Shown here: piece after piece, positions 34,667-43,819 of the stretch
Position numbering within the stretch: the stretch's first letter is position 1
Layout: every line of letters starts with the position of its first letter
From: Sphingobium estronivorans
Lineage (GTDB): Bacteria > Pseudomonadota > Alphaproteobacteria > Sphingomonadales > Sphingomonadaceae
DNA: 64,000 bases
Assembly: GCF_008692605.1 (NCBI RefSeq)
Contig: NZ_LFCT01000004.1
Coordinates: 62,001 to 126,000, forward strand
Reading direction: 5' to 3'
The notes under the pieces: model-generated
The model's input: the letters and a program-made list of their open reading frames with translations, nothing else
Told to the model about the DNA's origin: nothing
Database searches by the model: none
Position numbers and translations under genes: made by a program

Positions 34667-35998
34667 ATGAGCTTTTTACAATTTTTCCGGGTTCTTTGGG
34701 CGCATCGGCTGCTCATCATCCTGTCGACCCTGGCCTGTGCGTCGGCCGCCTTCCTGGTCGCCGAACTCGTTCCGGAACGCTATGATGCGCACAGCCGCGT
34801 CATGCTCGACGTGATGAAGCCCGATCCGATCACCGGCGAAGTCATATCGAACAGCTTTGCCCGCGCCTATACCAACACGCAGATCGAACTGATTACCGAC
34901 TATCGCTTCGCCGGCGCAGTGGTCGATCAGCTTGGTTGGATGAAGCAACCCAGCTTTCAGCAGGCTTATGAAAAACAGGCGCGTCCCGGAGATGGGGGGT
35001 TTCGCCGCTGGCTGACCCAGATCGTCGTCGGCAATACGGCGGTCAAGCTGCTTCCCGGCACCGCGATTCTCGACATCAGCTATTCCTCCACTTCGCCCGA
35101 AGCGGCGCGCAAGGTGGCCGATGCCCTGCGCACGGCCTATGTGAACCAGAGCATCGCCTTCCGGCGCGAAGGGGCTGCGTCGAACGCAGCCTGGTTCCGC
35201 AGTCAGGGTGAGGCGCTGCGGCGGCAACTGACCGAGGCGCAGCAGCGCAAGACGGCCTATGAAAAGGCCAATGGCATCGTCCTGCAGGACGACTGGTCCG
35301 ACGCCGATTCCAGCCGTTTGAAGGCGCTGTCCAGCCAGGTCCCGATGTCCATGCCCGGCGTGGTCGTCCCGCAGGCGTCGCCCGCCCAGGCGCAACTCGC
35401 GCAGTTGGACGCGCAGATCGCGACCATGACGCAGACGCTGGGCCCCAACCATCCCGATCTGGTGGCGATGCGCAACAACCGGGCCATGCTGGCGGCGACG
35501 GCGGCGCGGGAGCAGGCGAGCGCCCTGGCGGCGGCGCGGGCGGCGAGCGGCGGCGGTCAGTCGATCGACGGTCAGGTCGCGGCCCAGCAGGGCAGGGTCC
35601 TCGCCAAGCGGGAGAAGATCGATGAACTGCGCAAGATGCAGGCGACCATCGACGTGCTGCGCGATCAGACGCAGAAGGTGATGGGCCGCGCCACGGAGTT
35701 GGGCACCCAGGCCAGTTCCGACGAAAGCGGCCTCACCATGCTGGGCAGCGCCGTCGCGCCGAGCCGTCCGTCCTGGCCCAATGTTCCCATGATCGTCGGC
35801 ATCGCGGCCATGGTCGGCCTGGCTTTGGGCCTGCTGATCGCGCTTGGCACCGAATTGCTCGCCCGGCGGGTGCGGGGTCCTGAAGACCTCGCACTGACCG
35901 GCGCGCCAGTGATCGGCGTCATCGTCGGCCAGCCTGCGCTCGAGCAGCGCAGGAGCGTTTTGCACTGGCTCGGCTTCCCCCGTCCTGCATCGGCCTGA
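34667..35998 (+). CDS. Polysaccharide co-polymerase / chain-length determinant (Wzz, GumC type)
   Basis: 443 aa. N-terminal membrane helix (LLIILSTLACASAAFLV), a large periplasmic part with coiled-coil-forming Ala/Gln/Glu-rich stretches (about 180 to 340), and a second helix near 375 to 400. A Pro-rich motif before the second helix (VAPSRPSWPNVPM) is typical of PCP proteins. The cytoplasmic kinase domain found in Wzc is absent and is encoded separately just downstream. It controls polymer length together with the ATPase and the OPX protein. Confidence 0.92.
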   Translation: MSFLQFFRVLWAHRLLIILSTLACASAAFLVAELVPERYDAHSRVMLDVMKPDPITGEVISNSFARAYTNTQIELITDYRFAGAVVDQLGWMKQPSFQQAYEKQARPGDGGFRRWLTQIVVGNTAVKLLPGTAILDISYSSTSPEAARKVADALRTAYVNQSIAFRREGAASNAAWFRSQGEALRRQLTEAQQRKTAYEKANGIVLQDDWSDADSSRLKALSSQVPMSMPGVVVPQASPAQAQLAQLDAQIATMTQTLGPNHPDLVAMRNNRAMLAATAAREQASALAAARAASGGGQSIDGQVAAQQGRVLAKREKIDELRKMQATIDVLRDQTQKVMGRATELGTQASSDESGLTMLGSAVAPSRPSWPNVPMIVGIAAMVGLALGLLIALGTELLARRVRGPEDLALTGAPVIGVIVGQPALEQRRSVLHWLGFPRPASA

Positions 35999-36039
35999 GC
36001 GGGCCATATCGTCCAACCGCACAGAGCGCGGAGATCCCA

Positions 36040-36762
36040 ATGAGCGACAACCAAGACGGGCAGCTTCTGGACAGCCCGGCAGATAGCGAGAAGCAGACGA
36101 TGGCCCCCTCTCAGCCGGAGGTGCAGTTCCATCTCTCCGATCAAGTGGTCATAACCTTTGGCGCCGGTTCGCCGGAAGGGGAATCCATCGGTGCGCTGCG
36201 CACCCAGCTGATGTCGCAGCATCTGAAGGAAGGTCGCCGCGCGCTGGCGATCTGTTCCCCCAGCAAGGCGGGCAGAACGTCTTTCCTCGCCGTCAATCTT
36301 GCAGTGGCGCTGACCCAGGCCGGCGTCAGGACCTTGCTGGTCGACACCAATATGCGCGCGCCCCATGTTCAGTCCTACATTGTTCCTTCGCGGCCGGTGC
36401 GCGGATTGGCCGACTGTCTTGAAGACTCCGCCATAGAATTCGGCGAAGTGATCCATGACGACGTCCTTCCTTCGTTGTCGGTCGTGTTCGCCGGCGATCC
36501 CACGGACAAGTCGCAGGAACTGCTGGCGGGGCCGCGCTTCAAGGCGCTGGTCGACCTTTGCATGCGCGAATATGACATGATCCTCTTCGACACCGCGCCG
36601 ACCAACGCCTGTGCCGATGCCCAGATCGTGGCGATGCTCGCGCATTATGGACTGGTCGTGGCGCGCAAGAATATGAGCTATGTGAACGACATCAAGACGC
36701 TGATCGCCGACATGCGGGCGAACCGGGTCGAAGTCATCGGAACGGTTATCAACGAAATGTGA
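36040..36762 (+). CDS. CpsD/BY-kinase-like P-loop ATPase with altered Walker A
   Basis: 240 aa. The fold is that of the cytoplasmic part of bacterial tyrosine kinases: Walker A region SPSKAGRTSF, Walker A' LLVDTNMRAPH and Walker B ILFDTAPTNACADA. The essential Walker A lysine is replaced by Arg (GRTS instead of GKST), and no tyrosine cluster occurs at the C-terminus. It therefore may bind nucleotide poorly and act as a structural or regulatory partner of the PCP protein 41 bases upstream, rather than a classical kinase. Confidence 0.88.
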   Translation: MSDNQDGQLLDSPADSEKQTMAPSQPEVQFHLSDQVVITFGAGSPEGESIGALRTQLMSQHLKEGRRALAICSPSKAGRTSFLAVNLAVALTQAGVRTLLVDTNMRAPHVQSYIVPSRPVRGLADCLEDSAIEFGEVIHDDVLPSLSVVFAGDPTDKSQELLAGPRFKALVDLCMREYDMILFDTAPTNACADAQIVAMLAHYGLVVARKNMSYVNDIKTLIADMRANRVEVIGTVINEM

Positions 36763-36984
36763 TGCTGGGCCGGGCCGGTGAAGTCTGCCGGCCCGGAACT
36801 ATTCTGACGGCGAAGATATGCCGGGAAATCCGCGATCCCGACCAGAATATTTTAATTGATCCTGATTAATTGTCCCAAAATGCGCCTCGCGCGATCCGAT
36901 GTTTAGCGTTGCGCCATTGATTCGGGATGAACTACGGAAGTCCCGCAGCCGGATGGCATGTGTTTCGATGGGAGCGAAGACCGG

Positions 36985-38382
36985 ATGACGGTGTATAGTT
37001 CGGCGGCGCCGACAACGCAGGAAGGCTCGATATTCGGGCCGGCCCGGTTGTTTGCGACGACGGAATCGGTCCGGATCGCTGTCTATTGTACGCAGATCGT
37101 CCTTGATTTTCTGGCGGTTACCATCGCCTTCGCCGCCGCCCATGTCTTGCGCACCGGCCGCGTGGCTGAGGCCGACGGATCTGCCTTTTACTTCATCGTC
37201 GTCCCGCTGTTCATGGCCGCCAGCTTCTATGCGAGATGCTATGGTTTCGAAGCGCTGACGTCGACCCGGCGGGCGATGGGGCGAATAGTCGGCGCGCTGA
37301 TTATTACTTTGGCCGTCTATACGCTTTTGCTTTTCACCTTCAAAAATGCGCAGGACATATCGCGCATCGCGTTTTTCCTCGGGGCAGGCCTGAGTCTCAT
37401 ATTTCTGATCGCCGTCCGCCTGCCGGTGATCCGCCTGACCCGCAAACTGGGATCGCGCTTCTATCGCCGCATCCTGGTCGTGGACGACACGCCGATGAAG
37501 GGGCCGCCCTATTTCGAAGTCATCGACGCATCTGCGCAGGGTATTGCGCCCCGGCTGGACGATCCGTTCATGCTGCATAATTTTTCCACGCTGGTGGCGG
37601 GGGCCGACCGCATCGTCGTGTCTTGCAGCGCCGAACGGCGCGCGCAATGGGCGATGTACCTGAAGGGAACCGGTTGCTGGGGCGAATTGCTGGTGCCCGA
37701 ACTGATCGGCGTTTCCCCGGTCAATCATGAGGCCGACCTGCCGGTGGTGGGCGTATGCGTTTCCAACGGCCCGCTCGACCTTGGCAACCGCGCGCTGAAG
37801 CGGATGCTGGACCTAGCGCTGACGGTGCCCGCCGTCGTGCTGCTCTCGCCGCTCATGATCCTGATCGCCCTATGGATCAAGATCGACAGCCGGGGGCCGA
37901 TCCTGTTCAAGCAGACCCGCATGGGCCGCAGCAACCGGCTGTTCCACGTCTACAAGTTTCGCAGCATGTATGACGAAAGCAGCGATCATGCCGGTGTGCG
38001 CTCGGCCTCGCGGGCGGACGACCGGATCACGCGCGTGGGGCGGCTGATCCGGGCCACCAGCATCGACGAACTGCCGCAACTGTTCAACGTGATCGAAGGC
38101 GATATGAGCCTGGTTGGCCCGCGTCCCCATGCCTTGGGATCGTTGGCGGGCGAGCATCTGTTCTGGCATGTCGATGAACGTTACTGGCTGCGCCATACGA
38201 TCAAGCCGGGCATCACCGGTCTGGCGCAGGTCAGGGGGTATCGGGGGGCGACCGTCCGCAGCCACGACCTGTCACAACGGTTGCAGAGCGATCTGGAATA
38301 TGTCGCCAACTGGTCCATCCTCGGCGACATCGCCATTCTCATCCGGACGTCCTTGGTCATCATTCACCGGAACGCATATTGA
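36985..38382 (+). CDS. Undecaprenyl-phosphate sugar-1-phosphate transferase (WbaP/GelB-like)
   Basis: About 465 aa. Starts polymer assembly by moving a sugar-1-phosphate, in sphingans glucose-1-P, to the lipid carrier. Four N-terminal helices and a CoA-binding-like middle domain ([10 protein letters not shown]) precede the catalytic PF02397 part: [50 protein letters not shown] and LAQVRGYRG, all conserved. The start at 36985 or at 36958 cannot be separated by ribosome sites. The gene is followed by a hairpin at 38478. Confidence 0.93.
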   Translation: MTVYSSAAPTTQEGSIFGPARLFATTESVRIAVYCTQIVLDFLAVTIAFAAAHVLRTGRVAEADGSAFYFIVVPLFMAASFYARCYGFEALTSTRRAMGRIVGALIITLAVYTLLLFTFKNAQDISRIAFFLGAGLSLIFLIAVRLPVIRLTRKLGSRFYRRILVVDDTPMKGPPYFEVIDASAQGIAPRLDDPFMLHNFSTLVAGADRIVVSCSAERRAQWAMYLKGTGCWGELLVPELIGVSPVNHEADLPVVGVCVSNGPLDLGNRALKRMLDLALTVPAVVLLSPLMILIALWIKIDSRGPILFKQTRMGRSNRLFHVYKFRSMYDESSDHAGVRSASRADDRITRVGRLIRATSIDELPQLFNVIEGDMSLVGPRPHALGSLAGEHLFWHVDERYWLRHTIKPGITGLAQVRGYRGATVRSHDLSQRLQSDLEYVANWSILGDIAILIRTSLVIIHRNAY

Positions 38383-38477
38383 GGCTGCCGGTCGATGGCG
38401 TACCGGCACCTTATATCAACCCGCTGAGATGCTGCGCATCACGGATTGGAAATGCTCAAGCGCCGCACGGGCTTAAC

Positions 38478-38510
38478 CAAGGCGCAATGAGTCAAGCTCA
38501 TTGCGCCTTG
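38478..38510. terminator. 14-base stem hairpin between convergent genes
   Basis: Arms CAAGGCGCAATGAG (38478 to 38491) and CTCATTGCGCCTTG (38497 to 38510) pair without mismatch around a 5-base loop. It lies between the stops of the sugar-phosphate transferase and the type I ABC gene. No T-run follows, so a bidirectional end by stem alone or with Rho is inferred. Confidence 0.6.
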
Positions 38511-38607
38511 ATATTAGGCCAAGTCGCTGGGCTGCTGATACAGCACAACGGGGATATTGCGCATTGCACGAAAAATCAGTCGTGCACCCGCCTGAGCGGG
38601 AAAGAAA

Positions 38608-40320
38608 TCAGGCCTGTTGCGCGGCCGATGGCAGAAGATGCGGCACCAGCCGCTCCTTGGGACCGAAAGCCTGCGCGCGCCCGTTCCGCATGAGGAGGAC
38701 AATGTCCACCGCTTGCAGGATCGACGGCCGGTGCGCGACGACGATCACGACCGCCCCTCGCGTCTTGGCCATGGCCACGGCATCGCACAAGGCTTCCTCG
38801 CCCGGCGCGTCGAGATTGGAATTGGGTTCGTCCAGCACCAGCAGGAACGGGTCGCGGTACAGCGCCCGGGCGAGTGCGATTCGCTGCCGCTGTCCGGCGG
38901 ACAGGCGCGCGCCGTCGGTGCCGACCTGGGTGTCATACCCCTCAGGCAGGTGCAGGATCAGGTCGTGCACGCCCGCCTGCCGCGCCGCCTCTATCACCAG
39001 ATCGGCGGGGGCATCGGGCTCGAAGCGGGCGATATTCTCCGCCACCGTTCCGGTCAAAAGCTCTACATTCTGCGGCACATAACCGATGTGACGGCCCAGA
39101 TCGTCGCTGTCCCACTGGTCGAAAGTGGCGCCGTCCAGCCGGACGCTGCCAGTGACGGCGGGCAATATGCCGACCAGCCCGCGCACCAACGTCGACTTGC
39201 CGCAACCGCTCGGCCCCAGCACGGCGATGGCTTCGCCCGCCTGCGCCAGGAACGACACGTTGAAGACGGTCCTTTCGTCCGATCCGGCGGGGCTGAGCGT
39301 CAGGTCCTCGACCGACAGCGCGCGGTGGGGCGCGCGCAACGGCATCAGCGGACGCTCCAGGCCCAGCTGCGGCAGGCTTTCTTCCAGCCGCTTCCAGCTG
39401 TCCCGCGCGGAAACCAGCGTGCGCCAGTTGCCGATCACCAGTTCGACCGGGCCGAAGGCGCGCGCCGACAGGATCGAACTGGCGAAGATCACGCCGCCGC
39501 TGGCATAGCCGTTCATGACCAGCAGCGCGCCCACCGTCAGAACCAGAGACTGGAGCAGAAGGCGCACCATCTTGCTGATCGTGCTCATGGTCGACACGAC
39601 ATTGCTGACCCGTTCATGCGCGCCGAGATATTGGTTGCTGATCGTCGTCCAGGCCGTGCGGATGCGCGATTCCATGCCCATGACATAGAGCGCTTCGGCA
39701 TGGCGGCGGGATGTGTCGGCCATGCGGGTGCGGATATTGCCGATTTTGGTCATGCGGACCGTCTGCGCCGCGGTCAGCTTGTTGGTGATGGCCGTCAGCG
39801 CGACCAACACCACCGCGCCCAGCAGCACGGTGACGCCCAGATAGGGATGCAGCAGGAACAGGACGATGATGAAGAAGACCATCCAGGGCAGGTCCATCAG
39901 CGCCATGGGACCCGCGCTCGCCAGGAAGGAACGGATCTGGTCGAGGTCCCGCACCGGCTGAAGCGGATCGCGCCCCGGGGATCGGCGGGCGATGGCGCCG
40001 ACCAGCCGGTGAATGCGCTCGCTGAGGTCCACTTCCATGGATGCGGCCAGATGCATGAAGATGCGCGCCCGCAACGCCTCGAAAAAGCCCTGGAAGCTGT
40101 AGGCGACGATGACCATCAGCAGCAGCCCCAGCAAGGTGGGGACGCTGCGGCCCGGCAGGACCATGTCATAGACCATCATCATGTAGAGGGAGCCGCTGAG
40201 CAGCAATATGTTCAGCACGGCGCTCAGCACGCCCACCCAGATCATGCCGCGCCGCAGTCGCGTCTTGATACCGGCGAGCGGGGACGGACCGTCCGGCATG
40301 GCCACAAGGTCAGTCGTCAT
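38608..40320 (-). CDS. Type I secretion system permease/ATPase
   Basis: 570 aa, PrtD/LapB-like size without the peptidase domain. Six N-terminal helices are followed by an ABC domain with Walker A GPSGCGKST, signature LSAGQ, Walker B LLVLDEPNSNLD and the switch His in VVAHRPS. It should export the RTX proteins of this locus through an HlyD partner and TolC. No adaptor gene is next to it; the only HlyD gene in the window is at 60.6 kb next to a second, degenerate ABC protein. It holds the position of atrB in sphingan loci. Confidence 0.9.
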   Translation of the reverse strand: MTTDLVAMPDGPSPLAGIKTRLRRGMIWVGVLSAVLNILLLSGSLYMMMVYDMVLPGRSVPTLLGLLLMVIVAYSFQGFFEALRARIFMHLAASMEVDLSERIHRLVGAIARRSPGRDPLQPVRDLDQIRSFLASAGPMALMDLPWMVFFIIVLFLLHPYLGVTVLLGAVVLVALTAITNKLTAAQTVRMTKIGNIRTRMADTSRRHAEALYVMGMESRIRTAWTTISNQYLGAHERVSNVVSTMSTISKMVRLLLQSLVLTVGALLVMNGYASGGVIFASSILSARAFGPVELVIGNWRTLVSARDSWKRLEESLPQLGLERPLMPLRAPHRALSVEDLTLSPAGSDERTVFNVSFLAQAGEAIAVLGPSGCGKSTLVRGLVGILPAVTGSVRLDGATFDQWDSDDLGRHIGYVPQNVELLTGTVAENIARFEPDAPADLVIEAARQAGVHDLILHLPEGYDTQVGTDGARLSAGQRQRIALARALYRDPFLLVLDEPNSNLDAPGEEALCDAVAMAKTRGAVVIVVAHRPSILQAVDIVLLMRNGRAQAFGPKERLVPHLLPSAAQQA

Positions 40321-40728
40321 TATATGCAGTATCCATTACCCGCCGATCTTCCGAAACATGGCGATGCCACGATCATGGTTAAGATTTGCTTCATTGCTGC
40401 ATTTGCCGCGCGGGCCAACAGGAAAAAACTTTTGCTGGATCAATAGGCAAGGCTTTGGCCCGCGCAAGTCCTGGATGGGGAACAGGCGCTCCGTTGTTCG
40501 CAGGTTTTCGGCGCCGGGCGAGCCTGCATGCCCGCATAATTCTTTGACGTCTCCACTGGCGGAGGTTGAAAGGGCGGTGAAAGCCAATTACAGGTCGCGC
40601 ACATCGCGGGTATCCGCTCGCTTTGATCTATTTCAACAGGCGCGGATTCATTTCGTCATGGGCAGATATAGTTGGAGCATGGACTGCGCTTCGAGCATGA
40701 GTGTCCATGCGATGGGCGATCTTTCCCG
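40321..40728. other. Intergenic region upstream of the Wzy-like gene
   Basis: About 400 bases with no credible gene, between the divergent type I ABC gene and the Wzy-like gene. Divergent promoters are expected. Frames across it have no domain signal. Nothing repeated or palindromic of note was seen. Confidence 0.4.
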
Positions 40729-42327
40729 ATGAGCCTGTCGCAGGCGCCCGAGGGCCTGGCGGCGGCAACCGGCTTCGCGTTGAGCGGCTATACGCCGCCG
40801 CCGAAACGCAAATGGCATCGGGAAATCCATCTGGCGGCGGTGGTCTGCCTGGCTGCGGTCTATGGCGCGTTGCTGGCTTTGTTCGCGAGCAGCCTGCTGG
40901 TTGAACTGCTCGCCCCGCTGGCGCTGTTCGCGCTGATGCTGGTGTGGATCCTGCCGGATACGGAAAATCCGCCTGCGACGCTGATGGTCGGCTGCTTCTG
41001 GGGCTTCCTCGTCGCGCAGTTGCTCTGGCCGGACTATCTGGCGCTCGATCTGCCGGGGCTGCCATGGATCACGGCGCTGCGCCTGTTCAGTTTTCCGCTG
41101 CTGCTGCTCTTCCTGATTTGCCTGTCCGTATCGCCTTCGATGCGGGGCGAAATGACCCGCATATTGAAGAGCGCGCCATGGACATGGAAATTGCTCGTCG
41201 GCTTCATGATCATGGCGGTGCTTTCCGTCGGCTATTCCGACAATCCGGGGAATTCGGCGGATAAGGTCGTCGTCGCCGTTCTGTATTGGATGCTCATATT
41301 TTTCGCCGCCGCCTATATTTTCGCGCGGCCGGGACGGATGACGGCCTTTGTCTGGCTGCTGTGGGCCGCCGCGCTGATCCTGTGCCTCATGGGGCTGTGG
41401 GAGCAGCGGCTGGGGCGGCTGCCCTGGGCCGGGCATATCCCGTCTTTCCTCGCGGTGGGGGATGAGAGCGTGCAGCGCATTCTCGGCGGGTCGGCCCGTT
41501 CCGCCACCGGCGTCTACCGCGTGCAGGGCAAGTTCAGCACCAGCCTCAATCTCGCTGAATTTCTCAGTCTCGTGACGCCCTTCATCCTGCATTTCATGGT
41601 GGTGTCGCGCCACTGGATCGTCCGGATCGCTGCGGCCATGATGCTGCCGCTGATCTTCATCGTCATCGTCGCGACCGATTCGCGCCTGGGCATTGTCGGC
41701 TTTTCCCTGTCTTTCCTCTTCTATCTCTTCTTCTGGGGCTATCGTCGGCGGGCGACGCACAGGGACAGTCTGATCGGCACGGCCGTCCTCTTCGCCTATC
41801 CGGCCGTGCTGATCGCCTTCATGGCGTCGACCATGTTCGTCCCGCGGATCAGCGCGATGGTCTGGGGCAATGGCGCGCAGCAGGCCAGTAACGAAGCCCG
41901 CCAGGAACAATATCGCGCGGGCATTCCCATGGTCGTCGAACGTCCCTGGGGTTACGGCATGGGGCGCGGATCGACGCGGCTGGGCTTTTTCAACCCTGCC
42001 GGCGTCGGCACGATCGATACCTATGTGCTGGCCGTGGCGCTGGAAGTCGGCATTCCCGGCCTGATCTGCTATTTCGGCATGGTGGGCACGGCCATCCATG
42101 CGGGGGCAAGGGCGGTCCAGAATGCGCGCGATCGGGAAACGCAATTGTTGATCCCGCTCGTCATTGCACTAGCCAATTTCGTGGTCATCAAGACGATTCT
42201 CAGCCAGTTGGACAACCATCCGCTGGTCTTTGCGATGCTGGGCGCGACGGTGGCTCTTGTCTATCGGGTGAAGAATGCAACCGCGGATGCTGGCGCCGAT
42301 ACTGTCTTGCCCAAAGCAAATTCATAA
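40729..42327 (+). CDS. O-antigen polymerase/ligase-like membrane protein (Wzy/WaaL)
   Basis: 532 aa with about 11 to 12 hydrophobic helices. It should polymerise the repeat units at the periplasmic side. The large loop with GVYRVQGKFSTSLNLAEFL and the later GYGMGRGSTRLGF segment match the Wzy_C/O-antigen ligase family, as in sphingan GelG. The start at 40729 is the first Met before a polar N-terminal tail. The gene is alone on the plus strand before a 148-base gap to the epimerase-like gene. Confidence 0.87.
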   Translation: MSLSQAPEGLAAATGFALSGYTPPPKRKWHREIHLAAVVCLAAVYGALLALFASSLLVELLAPLALFALMLVWILPDTENPPATLMVGCFWGFLVAQLLWPDYLALDLPGLPWITALRLFSFPLLLLFLICLSVSPSMRGEMTRILKSAPWTWKLLVGFMIMAVLSVGYSDNPGNSADKVVVAVLYWMLIFFAAAYIFARPGRMTAFVWLLWAAALILCLMGLWEQRLGRLPWAGHIPSFLAVGDESVQRILGGSARSATGVYRVQGKFSTSLNLAEFLSLVTPFILHFMVVSRHWIVRIAAAMMLPLIFIVIVATDSRLGIVGFSLSFLFYLFFWGYRRRATHRDSLIGTAVLFAYPAVLIAFMASTMFVPRISAMVWGNGAQQASNEARQEQYRAGIPMVVERPWGYGMGRGSTRLGFFNPAGVGTIDTYVLAVALEVGIPGLICYFGMVGTAIHAGARAVQNARDRETQLLIPLVIALANFVVIKTILSQLDNHPLVFAMLGATVALVYRVKNATADAGADTVLPKANS

Positions 42328-42475
42328 AAAATCCGGTGTCGGCCGTTCGATTGTCTCTATCCCCCCGCAATAAGACAGCTAAAGCGGCGTAGGGGAATTT
42401 CTTAAGATTCGAACGTCACAAGCTGGTTCGATGGCATAGCCATGGGATGAGGCATTGCAGGGGCAAATAACGGAC

Positions 42476-43453
42476 ATGGCGCAGAATGATTATCGGCGTA
42501 AGCGCGTACTCGTTACTGGAGGCGCCGGTTTTCTGGGTTCTCATCTGATCGACCGCCTTCTTGCGCGGGGCGATGAGGTCTTGTGCGTCGACAATCTGTT
42601 CACCGGCGACAAGAGCAATCTGGATCATCTGTTTAATCATCCGCGTTTCGAGTTCATGCGGCACGACATCTGCTTCCCCCTCTATGTGGAAGTCGATCAT
42701 ATCTACAATCTCGCCTGCCCGGCTTCGCCGATCCATTATCAGCACGATCCGGTGCAGACGACGAAGACGTCGGTGATCGGCGCGATCAATGTGCTGGGCC
42801 TGGCGAAGCGGCTGAAGGCCCGCGTGTTCCAGGCGTCGACCAGCGAGGTCTATGGCGATCCCGCAATCCACCCGCAGGTCGAAAGCTATTGGGGCAATGT
42901 GAACCCGATCGGCATTCGGTCCTGCTATGACGAGGGCAAGCGCTGCGCCGAGACGCTGTTCATGGATTATCGGCGGCAGCATGGGCTGGACATCAAGATC
43001 GCGCGCATCTTCAACACCTATGGCCCGCGCATGCATCCGGGGGACGGCCGGGTGGTGTCGAACTTCATCATCCAGGCGCTGGAGGGCAGGCCGATCACCA
43101 TCTATGGCGACGGGTCGCAGACGCGATCCTTCTGCTATTATGCCGATCTGATCGAAGCATTCATTCGCCTGATGGACACGGACAATGACTTTATCGGGCC
43201 GGTCAACATCGGCAATCCGGTCGAATTCACCATCAAGGAACTGGCTGAAACGGTTGTGGAACTGACCGGATCGCAATCCGAACTGATCTTCCTGCCCTTG
43301 CCCAGCGACGATCCGACCCAGCGCCGGCCCGACATCAGCCTGGCCCGCGAAAAGCTGGCCTGGGAGCCGCGCACGCAGCTGCGCGAAGGGCTTGCCGCCA
43401 CGATCGATTATTTCAGCAATTTGCGGGACAAGGCGTTGCACCACGCGCTGTAA
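42476..43453 (+). CDS. UDP-glucuronate decarboxylase (UDP-xylose synthase)
   Basis: 325 aa, short-chain dehydrogenase fold. It converts UDP-glucuronate to UDP-xylose with bound NAD+. Diagnostic motifs of the Uxs branch are [32 protein letters not shown] and [19 protein letters not shown] with the catalytic Tyr-Lys. These distinguish it from GalE and from dTDP-glucose dehydratases. Its substrate needs a functional UDP-glucose dehydrogenase, while the only ugd in the window is a broken remnant at 16.1 kb. Xylose is thus a likely component of the polymer. Confidence 0.92.
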   Translation: MAQNDYRRKRVLVTGGAGFLGSHLIDRLLARGDEVLCVDNLFTGDKSNLDHLFNHPRFEFMRHDICFPLYVEVDHIYNLACPASPIHYQHDPVQTTKTSVIGAINVLGLAKRLKARVFQASTSEVYGDPAIHPQVESYWGNVNPIGIRSCYDEGKRCAETLFMDYRRQHGLDIKIARIFNTYGPRMHPGDGRVVSNFIIQALEGRPITIYGDGSQTRSFCYYADLIEAFIRLMDTDNDFIGPVNIGNPVEFTIKELAETVVELTGSQSELIFLPLPSDDPTQRRPDISLAREKLAWEPRTQLREGLAATIDYFSNLRDKALHHAL

Positions 43454-43555
43454 AGCTGCGCCCGCTGAAATTTTTACGAAGGAATGCCAGAAAAACCTGT
43501 CCTACAGCATCGCGTCCTGAATAAGAACAAAAAAAGAACAAAAGGAGCGCTATAT

Positions 43556-43819
43556 ATGGACAAGTTCGAAGCCCATAACGACACGGCGTTTTCGCCGGCG
43601 CGTCACTGTTTCCTCATCCAGCCTCACGACACCCAGCCCCTGTCGCCGCTGCCCAAGGCGTTGCGAGTCGATGGTGACGGCGTCGTCATGCTGCGCGCGG
43701 TGGATAGCGATGCGGACGTTGCCCATCCCGTGAAAGCGGGCGAGATCGTCCCGGTACGCGCGGCTTATATCCGGGCCACCGGCACTACCGGCCAGACCAG
43801 CATCATGGGTTATGCCTGA
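43556..43819 (+). CDS. Spike-base-like small protein (phage/GTA type)
   Basis: 87 aa. The pattern SPARHCFLIQPHDTQPL, a strand LRVDGDGVVMLRAV, then AGEIVPVRAAYIRATGTTG fits the small spike base protein of gene transfer agents and phage tails (RCAP_Rcc01079 family), which joins a tail spike to the baseplate. A strong site AAAGGAG lies eight bases before the ATG, after an A-rich leader with an 11-base repeat. The stop overlaps the start of the 697 aa gene by one base (TGATG). No other tail genes are near, so it may have been co-opted for a surface structure. Confidence 0.7.
   Translation: MDKFEAHNDTAFSPARHCFLIQPHDTQPLSPLPKALRVDGDGVVMLRAVDSDADVAHPVKAGEIVPVRAAYIRATGTTGQTSIMGYA

Noticed and set aside
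38617..40446. Open frame of 609 codons antisense to the type I ABC gene
   Set aside because: His and Gln rich composition expected from the complement of a GC-rich gene; no domain.
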